DNA of 64,000 nucleotides from Euryodendron excelsum (Eukaryota; Streptophyta; Magnoliopsida; Ericales; Pentaphylacaceae), in NCBI GenBank assembly GCA_033060915.1, contig CM065394.1, positions 33,022,001 to 33,086,000 on the forward strand. The letters run 5' to 3'. The position numbers and the translations under genes are program-made. Positions 26,593 to 38,300 of this stretch are shown piece after piece. Each line of letters opens with the position of its first letter. Within the stretch, counting starts at the first letter, position 1. The notes beneath the pieces were generated by a model that saw only the letters and a program-made list of their open reading frames with translations, was not told where the DNA came from and ran no database searches.

Positions 26593-27131
26593 TGTGGGAT
26601 AAAAGAGTCTGAATTCTCTGGATTAGGACTGGCCCACTAAATGATAGTGTCGACCTCCTAAAGAAAAAAGGCTCAGAATAAGCCCGCTAAGAATGATAGT
26701 GCTGACCTGAGGTTGGCGAAGCTCAACATCTGCTAAAGTAAGGTCGACCTGCATAAAAGTAAGCCTAGTGGATAAAGAACTCCAAATTGATAGCGGAAAG
26801 AACTCTTAAAAATAAGTACAATATTTTCATAAATTGACCCAAAAGAGAGCTACTTCTAGAATGAGAGGAAATACCATTCTTAAAAGGAGTAGGGCCTCTA
26901 AATCTTATAAATACATTATACCGCTAAGAAGTAAGGTATGTACAACTGAGAGCTAGAATAAATTTTTTTCTTTTAATTTATTGATGTTAAGCTTGTCTGA
27001 CTTAATCTTTAGAGTGTCATCGGTCTAAAGAGAATCAATGTATTTTTATTGCCTTCTTCTCTTGTAAATTATTCGTGCTAATCAATTTAGTTCGCATATT
27101 GAATTAGACCTTTTTAAAAAACCTCCGTACA
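26593..27131 (+). repeat. 3' LTR of the 20.8-27.1 kb retrotransposon
   Basis: Pairs with 20759-21290 and is followed directly by the CAAAT target duplication. A TATA-like TCTTATAAATACATTA lies at about 26904. It ends about 480 bp upstream of the ACR12-type start codon. Confidence 0.92.
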
Positions 27132-27609
27132 CAAATAAACAAAAGAAAACACGTTCCCTACCCTTTTCCTTTCGCTTTCCCTTTCCCTTTCCCTTCACAA
27201 GTTCCAAACATTCGAAGCAGGCTTTGTCTGGAGAGAGGACAATATTGCAACCAAACGCGCCGCTGTGAGGCAAGGGGTCGTTGGTGGAGATCAGATGACA
27301 GTAAAGATTGATTGATTTATTTCTGTATGTATGTATAGTTGATATATATACACACACCCATATAATGACAGCAGTCACAGTACGCTTTCTCATGAGAATG
27401 GCGGATGCTACTAGAACGACAACAACTTCTACAACCACTTCTCCCCAAGCCAAGTGGTTCTTCAATTCTAGCCCCCGCAATATCCTTTCCCATACCCACC
27501 TCTTGAAATCCGTGGCGTTCTTCGACTTTTTCTTATAGCACTCGTATAATACAAACGATTCGCAGTACAGTTTTGCCGTCTATATTTGTTTTGCAAAATT
27601 TCTGTGGCT

Positions 27610-28090
27610 ATGGCTTCTGGGAGTAGTACTCTTCTTGGCCTTTACACGAACTTCAAAGCATTTGAGAAGCAACCCTTCTGTAGACCAGGTCTCGTCAGAG
27701 AATTTTTTGGGTCAGATCCAGTTCGCCGGTTGTGCATTTCTCCCAGGGGCAGGTACGCATTTGCATTTCTCCCAATTTGCTGTTGGTCCCGCCTTATCAA
27801 ATTTGAGATTTGGGCTTACTCATCACTGTAGTTTCTTTAATTGGCTTAGTTTGTTTTTATCTGTAATTTTATTCCATTTTTGGAACATTTTGAGTGAAAA
27901 TCGATCTTCATACTTGCAATTAAGTTTCTGCCTTCTTGTTCTTCATAGTGCTTGTGGTTAAACTATAGAACTCATATCGGTGGTACTTGCCTATTTGTGG
28001 ATTGTTTTTGATTGGTTATGTTTACTGGATTCTGATATATTAGTGTTTAAGGTTTCCTAATTATGTTGGGTTGAATATTCTAGACAATTT

Positions 28091-28128
<38 letters not shown>

Positions 28129-30532
28129 TCCTGAAATTGAGACTCGAATTTTCAACAACAGCACTAGTACATATAGTCAATTTTGTAAAATGGGTCTCTA
28201 CTGTACATTTGGATCATACACCTATATGTTGAGTGTCCCAATCCACATTGCTGATAACAGAAGCAGAAGCAAAAAACCACATAATAGGATCCTCCAATAT
28301 TGGTACACTTGCATATTCCACCACATTAATATTAATCCACGGGGCAATGTTAATCCATTGGGAATTGCTCCAACCAGTTTTGCGACCAATTATGAGTGTA
28401 TTAAAGTACTGTTAACTTTGTTCTCTTTTTTGCGTTCTACCAAAATCCCAACTTTAATGTTGTTTTGTGGCAATCTTTATGCATTAATTCTAAATGTTTG
28501 TGTTAGATTGTCATCTTCGATAACTACAATCATTCCAAGAGCATCATCTGCCACAGCTGTGGAGGTACAAAGCAATGATAACTGCGTGATTGGTTTTGAT
28601 TGTGGATTAACCCACTAAGTTATTTTCTAATTTTCTTGTCTATTTATTTTGGCTGGTTGGTTTGGGGAAACGGTATGATAAGCAGGATGGAAATTATCGA
28701 GAGACTGACTCAATTCCAACACCCAAAGTTATAATAGACCAAGATTCAGATCCTAATGTGACCGTGGTGGAAATAACCTTTGGCAAGCGCCTTGGAGCCC
28801 TTCTTGACACTGTAGGATGCCATTTACTTCCTGGTTCAAGTATTCATGTTTATATTTTATACTTTTGCTTTTGTGATTCCACTTATTAAAACTGGGATTT
28901 TGTATGTAACTATAGCAATTTTTTTTTTTTGATAAATAACTTAACTTTACAGAAAAAGAGCACATTGTACACACAAAGTATACAAATTGCTTGAATGTAA
29001 CTACTGCTTGTGTTGTTAATCTGTTAGAATGCCTTTCATATTATTGCATGCTGTCTATAAATGGGTTGCAGATGAATGCACTTAAGAACCTTGGACTGAA
29101 CGTTGTCAAGGCAAATGTCTATCTTGATTCGTCTGGGAAGCACAACAAATTTTCCATCACTAAAGCGTAAGCCTTATACATACATAGTAGTATTTGAGTC
29201 CTTCATGTACTAAATGTAGCCAACTTTGACACATGATTAGGTTTCTGATTCTAGTATGAAAACACATAAAGGAAAAGAGAGATGTTTGCAGTGATTAAAT
29301 AAATAGACTGAACTAGAAGCTAGTAGTATCTTGAATGACCTTGTCTATTAGTTGGAACGTGGTTTACAAGAAATTTGGATTGGTCCTTGGAACTGAAGTT
29401 GTATATTGATTCTGATTACTTTGGTGGTGGGGCTTATGCAGTGACACTGGCAGAAAAGTTGAGGATCCTGAGTTGCTTGAGGCAATTCGTTTGACGATTA
29501 TAAACAATCTGCTTGAGTATCATCCGGTATTGCTAGAATACTTGATTTTGTGCTTAATGCTATCAGATAGAGCATGTGTTGCTGGATTTACCTCTCTTTT
29601 GTAAATTTAAAAACTGTATTGCATTGGTGTTTCAGGAGTCAAGTGCCCAATTAGCAATGGGAGCAGCCTTTGGAATTTTGCCACCAAATCAGCAGGTCCT
29701 TCCCCTCCTCCCCATCTGCAAAATATAAAATTATGTCTGATACAGTTGATTTGTACATTAGAACCTTTATTGTTGTGAACACTACTATTTTGTCATATAA
29801 GATTTCTTTTAGGTGAAATATTTGTTTTATGTTTATCGTTGTCAAAGGAATGGAATAGATGGATCTGGCAGGGAGTGGTGGATAGCATTTGATTCAGAGC
29901 TGCATGGTCTCTTTATATTTGTGATTGTGGTTCAACATTTGTCCCCACATTCCCTTTCCTGTTAGAAGGAAGAAGGAAAATTGTTCATGAGCATCCTTTA
30001 CTTTAATAACATTGAAATGGAAAAAATTAATGACATTTCTCCAAAAATTCTTTTATCAATATTTCCCTGTAATGAGATGCATCCTATTCCGAAAAAGAAC
30101 TTATGAAATTTGGAAGTGATTAAGGTGGGATCATTCAATGGAACTTGATGCTTTGTTTTTCATTATTTTGTTTTTTCAAAATTTACCTTGTGTGACTTAT
30201 CAGTGCATCGTAATCGGTAGCAGATGTCAATGCACTGTGTTTATCAATGACATATAACGATCCTGACCTGGGTTGATGTGTACTAAGTCCCACATTAGAA
30301 GTCTAAATTGGGAGTCTTGGGTATATAAATAGGAGTATTGAACCCAAATTGGCCAGCCCTTTTAGGCGAGTTCCTTTATTTTGGTTGTTAGATATCATGT
30401 CAAAGCTGACCAACCCACATGGCCATGTGGGTTCGGGGGATTGCAGTGTGGGACTATTGTTCTAAGGGGCAGACCACAAGATGGTCGTGCTGATATTGAT
30501 GGAGCAGGCCCCTCGCAGGAATGTGGGGGGAT

Positions 30533-30563
<31 letters not shown>

Positions 30564-31990
30564 GGGGTGGTGCGGGGGAGATTTTAAAAACCTCAACCCT
30601 TTTGTTGGCGTGCAGCGAGTTCCACATCAGAAGTCTGGTTGGGGGGTCTTCAATATATAAGTAGGAGCAATTGACCTAAATGACATTCCCTTGGTTTGCT
30701 CAGTTGGGTGAGTTCCCATGAGTGTTATTTGACGAGGAGGCACATTGATTTCACAGTACTATCACAATGCAAATATCTAACCATTTCAATATTTATGGTC
30801 TCAACCATTTCATTTTTTTTTTTCTTCATATTTTTGTATATTTGTTTTTTATTTTATTTTATATGTGGTGGAATTCCTCAGGTGGATGTGGACATAGCAA
30901 CCCACATCAATATTGATGATGATGGCCCTGATCGAAGGTAATTCATGTTCCTTCTCCCCTTTTTTTCCTTTCCTTTTCCCCTTCAGTATGATGGGCTTTA
31001 TTCACCACATTATCAGGGACTAAGTAAAATAACTATTGAGGCTGAAGCTCTATGCAAATTGCCCTGCTGTTCTTCTGCGTTAGTATGTTGAACAATGAAT
31101 GTGGCTGGCAATAATGTGTATTTTATGTTACCTTGCAGCTTGCTATATGTGGAAGCGGCAGACCGCCCTGGATTACTGGTCGATCTTGTAAAGATTATCG
31201 CTGACATAAACATTGCTGTTGAATCAGGAGAATTTGACACTGAGGTAGTAACCAGATTATTATAGGAATAATAGTAATGATGTTGCTGGCGCATTGCTTA
31301 AACATTTTCAGTTGCCTTTTGATTTTGGTATCTAGGGGTTATTGGCTAAGATGAAGTTTCACGTCAGCTACAGGGGTAAAGCCATCATCAAGCCCCTTCA
31401 ACAGGTAAATCAAGATAAGACTTACATATGAACTATTCTAGCCTGTGAAAACTTTTAATGGACTCAGTTCCGGCCAGCATACTGCATTCCCATCGTAATT
31501 CTGATAGAAAATTTTCAATTTTCCAAGATGAAGTTCATAGTTTTTACGGGTAGACATAACTGATTTGTCTTTAGGACTTGGGCTCACTTGGCTGAAACTG
31601 GAGCTTGGCAAGCTCTTTTAAGAATTTGATGAGGCTATTAGCCTCATGTAAGTTTTGCCGAGTTTTTTAACCAAACCCAGCCCCAAATTTACCAAACTCA
31701 GCTTGTTTTGAACTTATTTACCAAATTCAGCTTTTTTTGAAGTCATGTTTTCAAACCACGACTTCAATGAAGTCATGATTTCAAACCACAACTTAAACTT
31801 GGTAGATCAGTTCAAAACAAGCTGGCTTCAATAAAAAAGAATTTTTTGGGCTGGGTTTGGTAAAAAAACTGAAGTTTTGCCTGTGTATTTACAAGCTGCA
31901 ATGTTTAAACCTTATCAATCTTGGCAGGTTCTTGCTAATAGTTTGCGATATTTCCTGAGGCGACCGACAACCGAAGAGGCAAGTTTTTGA
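27610..31990 (+). CDS. ACR12: ACT domain-containing protein, ACR12 type, chloroplast, 10 exons, 286 aa
   Basis: Exons: 27610-27752, 28507-28564, 28686-28811, 29072-29166, 29442-29526, 29636-29695, 30882-30937, 31139-31244, 31336-31404 and 31928-31990. All are GT-AG and in frame. The N-terminus ([15 protein letters not shown]...) is Ser/Arg-rich and poor in acidic residues, like a plastid transit peptide. Two ACT domains follow, at about residues 83-160 ([30 protein letters not shown]) and 190-265 ([20 protein letters not shown]), with the tail [19 protein letters not shown]. In plants this family (ACR11/ACR12) is plastidial; ACR11 activates GS2 and Fd-GOGAT, and ACR12 is related. An in-frame ATG at 27586 would add eight residues. 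Intron 6 carries a TRIM and a poly-G tract, and intron 9 a foldback element. Confidence 0.94.
28094..28123. repeat. (CT)n microsatellite in ACR12 intron 1
   Basis: Uninterrupted TCTCTC run of about 30 bp within the first intron. Confidence 0.95.
30253..30730 (+). mobile_element. TRIM retrotransposon in ACR12 intron 6
   Basis: Two direct repeats of about 130 bp, 30253-30388 and about 30600-30728, share AAGTCCCACAT/GAGTTCCACAT, a TATATAARTAGGAG box and a GAGTTCC... end. After the first repeat, TAGATATCATGTCAAAGC resembles the initiator tRNA-Met primer-binding site. The short interior includes an 11-T then 25-G homopolymer. The LTRs are related to those of the TRIM at 14402-14919. No protein is encoded. 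Exact outer ends are uncertain. Confidence 0.7.
30532..30567. repeat. Homopolymer junction T11-G25
   Basis: Eleven T (30532-30542) are followed directly by 25 G (30543-30567). Long poly-G is rare in plant DNA and error-prone in sequencing, so the length may not be exact. Confidence 0.9.
31655..31875. mobile_element. Foldback (MITE-like) hairpin in ACR12 intron 9
   Basis: The outer arms pair AACCAAACCCAGCCC (31669-31683) with its complement at 31848-31862; the pairing extends into flanking T/A runs. The inner arms pair CAGCTTGTTTTGAAC (31699-31713) with 31810-31824. The centre, near 31761-31775, is GACTTCAATGAAGTC. A direct repeat (GAAGTCATGNTTTCAAACCA) is also present. The whole can form a long hairpin. 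Confidence 0.75.
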
Positions 31991-34793
31991 GATGTTATAT
32001 AAGATGACCACATTGGATTACTTTTTAGAAATAATGGATTTTGGCAATGTCCGCATTAACCCATGCCGGGGATAATGTTGTTGTAGTTACTTTCTCTAAT
32101 GAAGAATGTGGACAGATGGGAGACGGCAGTGCCATGGTGGCACTTACATTGTACGTCTTTGTACTGTCACAACATCGTAAAATGATAATTAATTATTAGG
32201 AGTTTTACGTGCTTGTCATATTGTAAGAGTATCACCGGTTTCAATGTATGCTTGTTTCATGTTTTTTCCTTCTTTCTTTTGGGTTGGGTTGGTTGGGGGA
32301 TGGGGAAAAGTAAAGCATGAGTGAAGATGGTATTCGGATGGTCTCTGAACCCAAGTTGACGTAAAATTGTCAACCCACTATTATTTTAGGTAAATGAGAA
32401 ACCCACATTAAAAATGCAAAATATGCTAAAAAGCACATGAATTTCAGTAATGCTTGTTTGACCTAAATCGGCATATGTAGAAGTAAACAAGTTCTCTTAT
32501 CCTGCACAAATTATCATTGCATAATCATTTTTGGTTTCTGGATCAGAGTTCTCTAAATGCAGCTGTAAGACACGGGTTTCTCGATTTGTGTTTGAAGTAA
32601 GCAAAGCTACCTTCATTCAATAGATATACCAAAGGGCACCCTCTTTGATATTTCTGGTAGATAGAAACAGATATGGGAGGGGGGTGGTGTTGGTTTTGAA
32701 GTGATTGAAGAAGAGCTTTCAAATGCAGAAAAAATTGAGTGGCTTTCCAACACAGCCAAACAACAAAATTTCTATTTGTTTCCATCAAACATTAGTGGAA
32801 TGATGAAACTATATGGTTTTATCAAAACATAATGGAACTCATAAAAATGCACTAAAACATAATGTTATATATTGAAGCATTAAGTTGTGTCAATTTGAAT
32901 TTCTAACCTTTTATAAATGGTGTACAAAATTTGATTGAGAAATATATGGAAGGGTTTTTTTTTTCTTTTTTTAAAAAATATGAATATTCGCTTCTAAAAT
33001 ATTTTTAGAATATTTTCGAATAATTTTCATTTTCAAGCCAAATGAAATGACCTAAACGAAATTATGATACTTGAACGTAGCACCATTCAATATTCACATT
33101 TAAAGTGAAATGGATTTTGAGCATACAACTGATCAGGGCTCCAATGTATAGTGGAGAAAGGTGGTAACCGTGAGCAGTGTAATCATAGAAGATAAGGTAA
33201 CGTACTTTGGAAGAATTTCCATGTGGCTGCCCTGTTATGCAGAAAGTAGAACTGGGACATAGGCTAACATTTGATAATGGAGATGGATGGATGGGTGTAG
33301 GAATTGCATCATTAGGGCTTGTATAAGACCTATATATATATATATATATATATCTATGACCCAGCCTTCTTCCAACATATAGTCCAAGATTATTAAGCAA
33401 GGGGTCTCAATCAAAATCTCATTTGTGAGTTAATTGCTTTTGCAATCTGCTTAAAACTGTGTTGTGATTGACCCACAGTCTATGGATTGTACCCAGAATC
33501 GATATTCAAGAATTCATCCAGCATGGGTTTATATTGTAATTTGAGATACAATCATAAGCATATCAAACAGAAAACTGGAGAAAATTTGAGAAATGGATGC
33601 AAATGAGAGAACCCACACTCTCTGTTCCTCACCTCGAAATTAAAGTGCAGCAAAATCCAATTATTTGCGAACTCATAATACGGGTACTCCCGGGACTGGT
33701 CATAGTTACTAAAAATGCGACCACTTGGACTGGTTGTACTTACTAAAAATGAGAATATAATTACTGTCCAACGTAATGTGAATTAAGTGTACCGAAATTA
33801 ATTTCAGCCGTTAGATTTGGGCAATAGATTCATTTCAGTCGCTAGATTGGTCTCTAAAATATTTCACATTTTGTGATAACTGTTATTACATTAAACAGTT
33901 ACTATAATTATATTTTTACATTGTGTGATAACTGTTATTATATGCAACAGTTACGATAGTTACATTTGGTAGTAAATAACGTCAATCCGAAGTAACTTCA
34001 TATTTTTTTTCTCCACAACCACCTTGAATTTAGTGCCGACCTTGTAAAAATTCCGATCGAATGATGATAATTTTTTTCTTTTATTTTTTGATCCAAGGGC
34101 TCAGATTTCACGAGGTACTGATATCCACTATTAGGCACAAGAGAAAAATTCTTTTGGGCATCACATATAAAATACGTCCATTGCCCTTTTTTTTGGGAAC
34201 ATGGATTGATTATGTTTATATTAGCATTACCCTTTACATTATTAATTTATTAGTCAATTAGCCGACAATTATATCAAGGGAAGTCTTCATTTATTCTAAT
34301 ACAAATTGGCTTTTATCTTTGATCCAAAGTTCAACCTGCATGAGATATGTCTCGTTTTCTTTTCTTTATCCGGAGTTGTTGAATCACTGTACATATAGAA
34401 ATACCATCCATTGGTCCTAAGATAGGATCACCAGGTTGATAAAGTATCCAATAGCTCATGTTACATCCATCTATATATGTATATACATATACGCATATAG
34501 GTGTATGTGTACACTTGGTCAAGAAACTTCCTTTTAACGTACCAAGAAAGGAACTTTTTGTTATAATTTCTATATCCTCACAAAGCAATCCAGTATTCGA
34601 ATATATTAAATACTCTTCTCTTGTATATGAGAGGAATGCCGTCCGGCCACCGTCAACAACCCCGTCCGGCGCATCTGGTGGTAGGTGAACGGGTTTACCT
34701 GGAATAGTCTCACCTTCCAAAAGTCAAGCATGACACCTCCACCAGCTCATCATCACCTAACCATACCCCAGCTGACCTCGTCCCCCTCCCAAA

Positions 34794-34831
<38 letters not shown>

Positions 34832-35270
34832 ATCACCCCAATCGTCACTATCCTTCTCCACCCACTTCTGCGTACCCAAAACAAAAATAAGATAAACCTT
34901 TGTGTAGTTTTAAAAGTCTAACATATAATTTTTTATGATTTGAATTTATTTACTAAATAAATAAAATTATGATAAATTTAGTAAAATTATAAAAATACTC
35001 CTACAAATAATAATTTTTTTATTTTAATATGAAGAGACAAAATCATCTTTTTGTATATTTTGAATAGATAAAATTATAAAAATATTTCTCTAACAATTTT
35101 TATAAATTAATAATTTTTATATATTTTATAATTAAGTTCAAACCACAAAAGAATTATATGTTTACTTTTGAATTAAGGAGGTTATTTAATTTTCACTCAA
35201 ACTGCATAAAATTCCTCCTCAAAAAACAATTCAAAACTCACAATCAACGACTCAGCTCCACCAATCCCCC
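31991..35270. other. Intergenic spacer between ACR12 and 4CL
   Basis: AT-rich. The first few hundred bases are probably ACR12 3' UTR. (TA)n lies near 33333-33354 and a (CT)n run at 34801-34829. A short tandem theme (GTGATAACTGTTATTA...CAGTTAC) occurs twice at about 33872 and 33926. No gene was recognised. Confidence 0.4.
34680..34761. promoter_or_regulatory. Pair of AC elements upstream of 4CL
   Basis: GGTAGGT at 34680-34686 is the reverse complement of AC-I (ACCTACC). ACCTAAC at 34755-34761 matches AC-III. They lie about 630-710 bp upstream of the 4CL ATG. AC elements are MYB binding sites in phenylpropanoid gene promoters. The match is sequence-based only, and short motifs can arise by chance. 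Confidence 0.5.
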
Positions 35271-35297
35271 TCCCCAAAGTTCATCATTTTATATGTG

Positions 35298-35304
35298 TAT
35301 AAAC
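35298..35304 (+). promoter_or_regulatory. Candidate TATA box of 4CL
   Basis: TATAAAC lies 89-95 bp upstream of the ATG, a usual distance for a plant core promoter with a short 5' UTR. Other TA-rich words nearby make this a best guess. Confidence 0.5.
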
Positions 35305-35392
35305 ATATGAATGTATAATGCATATTCAACTTCTTCTCCAAAGATCATTTACACCCATTACTCATTTTGTCCAACTTTTCAATTGAGTCCCA

Positions 35393-38300
35393 ATGGAGAT
35401 CAAAGCACAACAAGAAGACATTATATTTCGATCAAAACTACCAGATATCAACATCCCAAAACACCTTCCTCTACATTCGTATTGCTTCGAAAACGTTTCT
35501 GAATTCAGTTCAAGGCCTTGTTTGATAAACGGCGCAACTAGCGAAGTCTATACGTATAAAAATGTCGAGCTCGCGGCCAGAAAAGCCGCCTCCGGCCTCA
35601 ACAAACTGGGCATTCAACAAGGCGATACGATCATGCTTTTGCTACCCAATTCACCGGAGTTCGTCTTCACCTTCCTCGGCGCATCGTATCTCGGTGCGAT
35701 CGCCACCATGGGCAACCCTTTCTTCACTCCAGCGGAGGTGGTGAAGCAAGCAAAGGCTTCGAACGCAAGACTCATCGTCATGGAAGCTTGTCACGTCGAG
35801 AAAGTTAAAGACTTCGCATGCGAGAACAATGTGATGATCATGTGCATCGATTCCCCTCCGGGGGGCTGTTTGCACTTCTCGGAACTGACTCAGGCCGACG
35901 AGCACGACATGCCGGATGTCGAGATCAGCCCCGACGATGTAGTTGCCCTACCTTTTTCCTCCGGCACGACGGGTTTCCCGAAAGGTGTTGTTAAACTATA
36001 TTAATACAGTTGCCTAATTCTATAATTTTTCAGTTCAATTACTGTCTATAATTTTATGTGTTTAGTTTTATATTTTTTTATTCTTTGTTTACCACTCTTT
36101 TTAATTTAGGGGCGAAATAAAGATTTTGTATTAAGTAGTGCCAAAACTTAAAACATAAACTTTTACCTATCGATATAATTTCTTATATTTATATGAAAAG
36201 TAGAACTAATTTTAATTCAGCCTCAGCAAAATATAAAAAAATTATTTTTTAATATATTTTAACTTAATCATCCATTAAAACAAAACTGCAAGGTCATTTT
36301 AAATGGCGAAAGTAATTTATGATTCATACTATACCAAACTTTACTTAATTTTCTTTTCAATGTACAAAATCATTCTTTATTCTGTTGCAAAGTCTAATAT
36401 TTATCACTCCATAAACAAGTCATTTGGTTGTTGAATTAGTGCACAATAAAAACCCCATTTGACTGTTATTGGGTTAGGATACAGGAGAAAAATTAGTAGA
36501 ACTTATAGCCCACTTTCCACTATAAAAAAAATTTGGTAGTTTACTAGAGCTGAAAGAGTATACAAACAAAATATTTATACCTATTTTTTGTTCAAAATGA
36601 TGTGATTGAGTCATAGCATTTTATTTTGAAATAAAACATATATCATGATTGCTTTTAATTATAAAAATATATCATCATATCATTAGAGTAAGATTGTGTA
36701 CAAAATTTTCTACAAGAATAATATTTTTTTTATTGGATTAAGACATTAAGAAGGGTTTTAAATTATGAGAAATGCCAATTGAATACTTTTTTGCTAGAAC
36801 AATAAATATGTATATTATACATAGGAGGTTTGGCCAAAATCTGGAGGTTCCACTAAACATGGATCTGCCCCTATTTTAGTATATATATAGAAGCTCTCTT
36901 TTAATGTAATATATTATTTATATTTCAACATATCAATACAATGCAAATATTTGATTCCATGGTTCTTATTCTTTATATATATATATATATATATATTTCT
37001 CTTACTATTCTAACATGGTTCAAGAACTGTTTCAACAGGTGTGATGCTAACACACAGAGGGTTGGTGACGAGCGTGGCTCAGCAGGTTGACGGAGAGAAT
37101 CCGAACCTTTATATACACAGAGAGGACGTGATGCTGTGCGTGTTGCCATTGTTTCATATATACGCTCTGAACTCTGTTTTGCTTTGTGGGTTGAGAGCTG
37201 GTGCGGCGATTCTTATTATGCGGAAATTTGAAATAGTTTCATTCTTGGAGCTGATACAAACTTACAAGGTAACCATCGGGCCGTTTGTGCCGCCGATCGT
37301 GTTGGCCATTGCAAAGAGCTCGATAGTCGGGAATTATGATCTGTCGTCCATTCGGACGGTGATTTCTGGTTCGGCGCCGTTAGGGAAGGAGCTTGAAGAT
37401 ACTGTGAGAGCCAAGTTTCCCAATGCCAAGCTTGGTCAGGTACCATATGGTGATTGGATCAACCTTCTTTTCTTTTTTATTTGTTTAATGCTATATATAA
37501 TTCTTGAGTACTGCTATCGACAGCTGCGCTTGTAGGGGAGTCAAATGTACCACATTAGTTGGGTTCTATCATCAATTGATGGGGTATAATTGATGTGACA
37601 TTTATCAGCTGTAGATTGATCCATAACCTTGAATTGTCCATAATTCTTTTTGTATAACTATTTTCCATTCTCATCAAGATATGGATTTTTTTTTTGGGTA
37701 GGAATTACTACTTATGTGATATCACACTTCTATGTATTTATATTTATATTTATATTTGAGTATTTTTTTAAGATAAAATAATCTCATGATTGGTGTCAAG
37801 ATGAAAAGTGAAAGTAGATTAATAATATAATCATATCATATATATATATATATATAAAAGTTGTGTTTGTCTCTATAATTTGTCTCACTCTTATATGGTG
37901 CTCTAAATGCTTTTATATTTTTAAAATGCCATGTTATAGGGACAATTTGTTAAATAACTATTGAATTTGTTGACAATTAAATAGATAACTATTAATTAAC
38001 CACACTATTAATTTTATAAGATATATATATATATAAGATTGAGATAACTATTAAAAAATAAGATTCTAAAAAGAAAAAGAAAGACAAGACTTCGGAGAAA
38101 TAAATTACTTGCAGGATTTGTGATTTTCAAGGCAATTATGATGTTACAAATAATAAAAAAGGGAGTAAAACATAATAGTTAGTAAATCAATGATATCACA
38201 AGTTTTTGAGTTTTATTAAAGTATGTGTATCTTTGTTTGATCAGAATAAAATACTTAAAATTTTAGAATTAAATTTAAAAAATAACTTAATCAATTAATT

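Larger units (their letters stand above)
20759..27131 (+). mobile_element. LTR retrotransposon with decayed gag and nested insertion, TSD CAAAT
   Basis: The direct LTRs are 20759-21290 (532 bp) and 26593-27131 (539 bp); both start TGTGG and end TACA. The 5-bp target duplication CAAAT is exact at 20754-20758 and 27132-27136. A primer-binding-like sequence (TTGGCACGGTCTATAGGAAG) follows the 5' LTR; it resembles the TTGGCGCCGTCTGTGGGAA type of plant Ty3 elements. A purine-rich stretch precedes the 3' LTR. The interior holds a gag remnant, a tandem-repeat tract and an inserted repeat. No protease, reverse transcriptase, RNase H or integrase was recognised, so the copy is non-autonomous. Confidence 0.92.

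Noticed and set aside
27082..27540. Minus-strand frame with a hydrophobic Val-rich stretch (about 27360-27480), and plus-strand frame 27308-27538 with Thr-rich repeats
   Set aside because: No ATG context, no recognisable family, and it runs into the LTR end. Better explained as ACR12 promoter and leader DNA.
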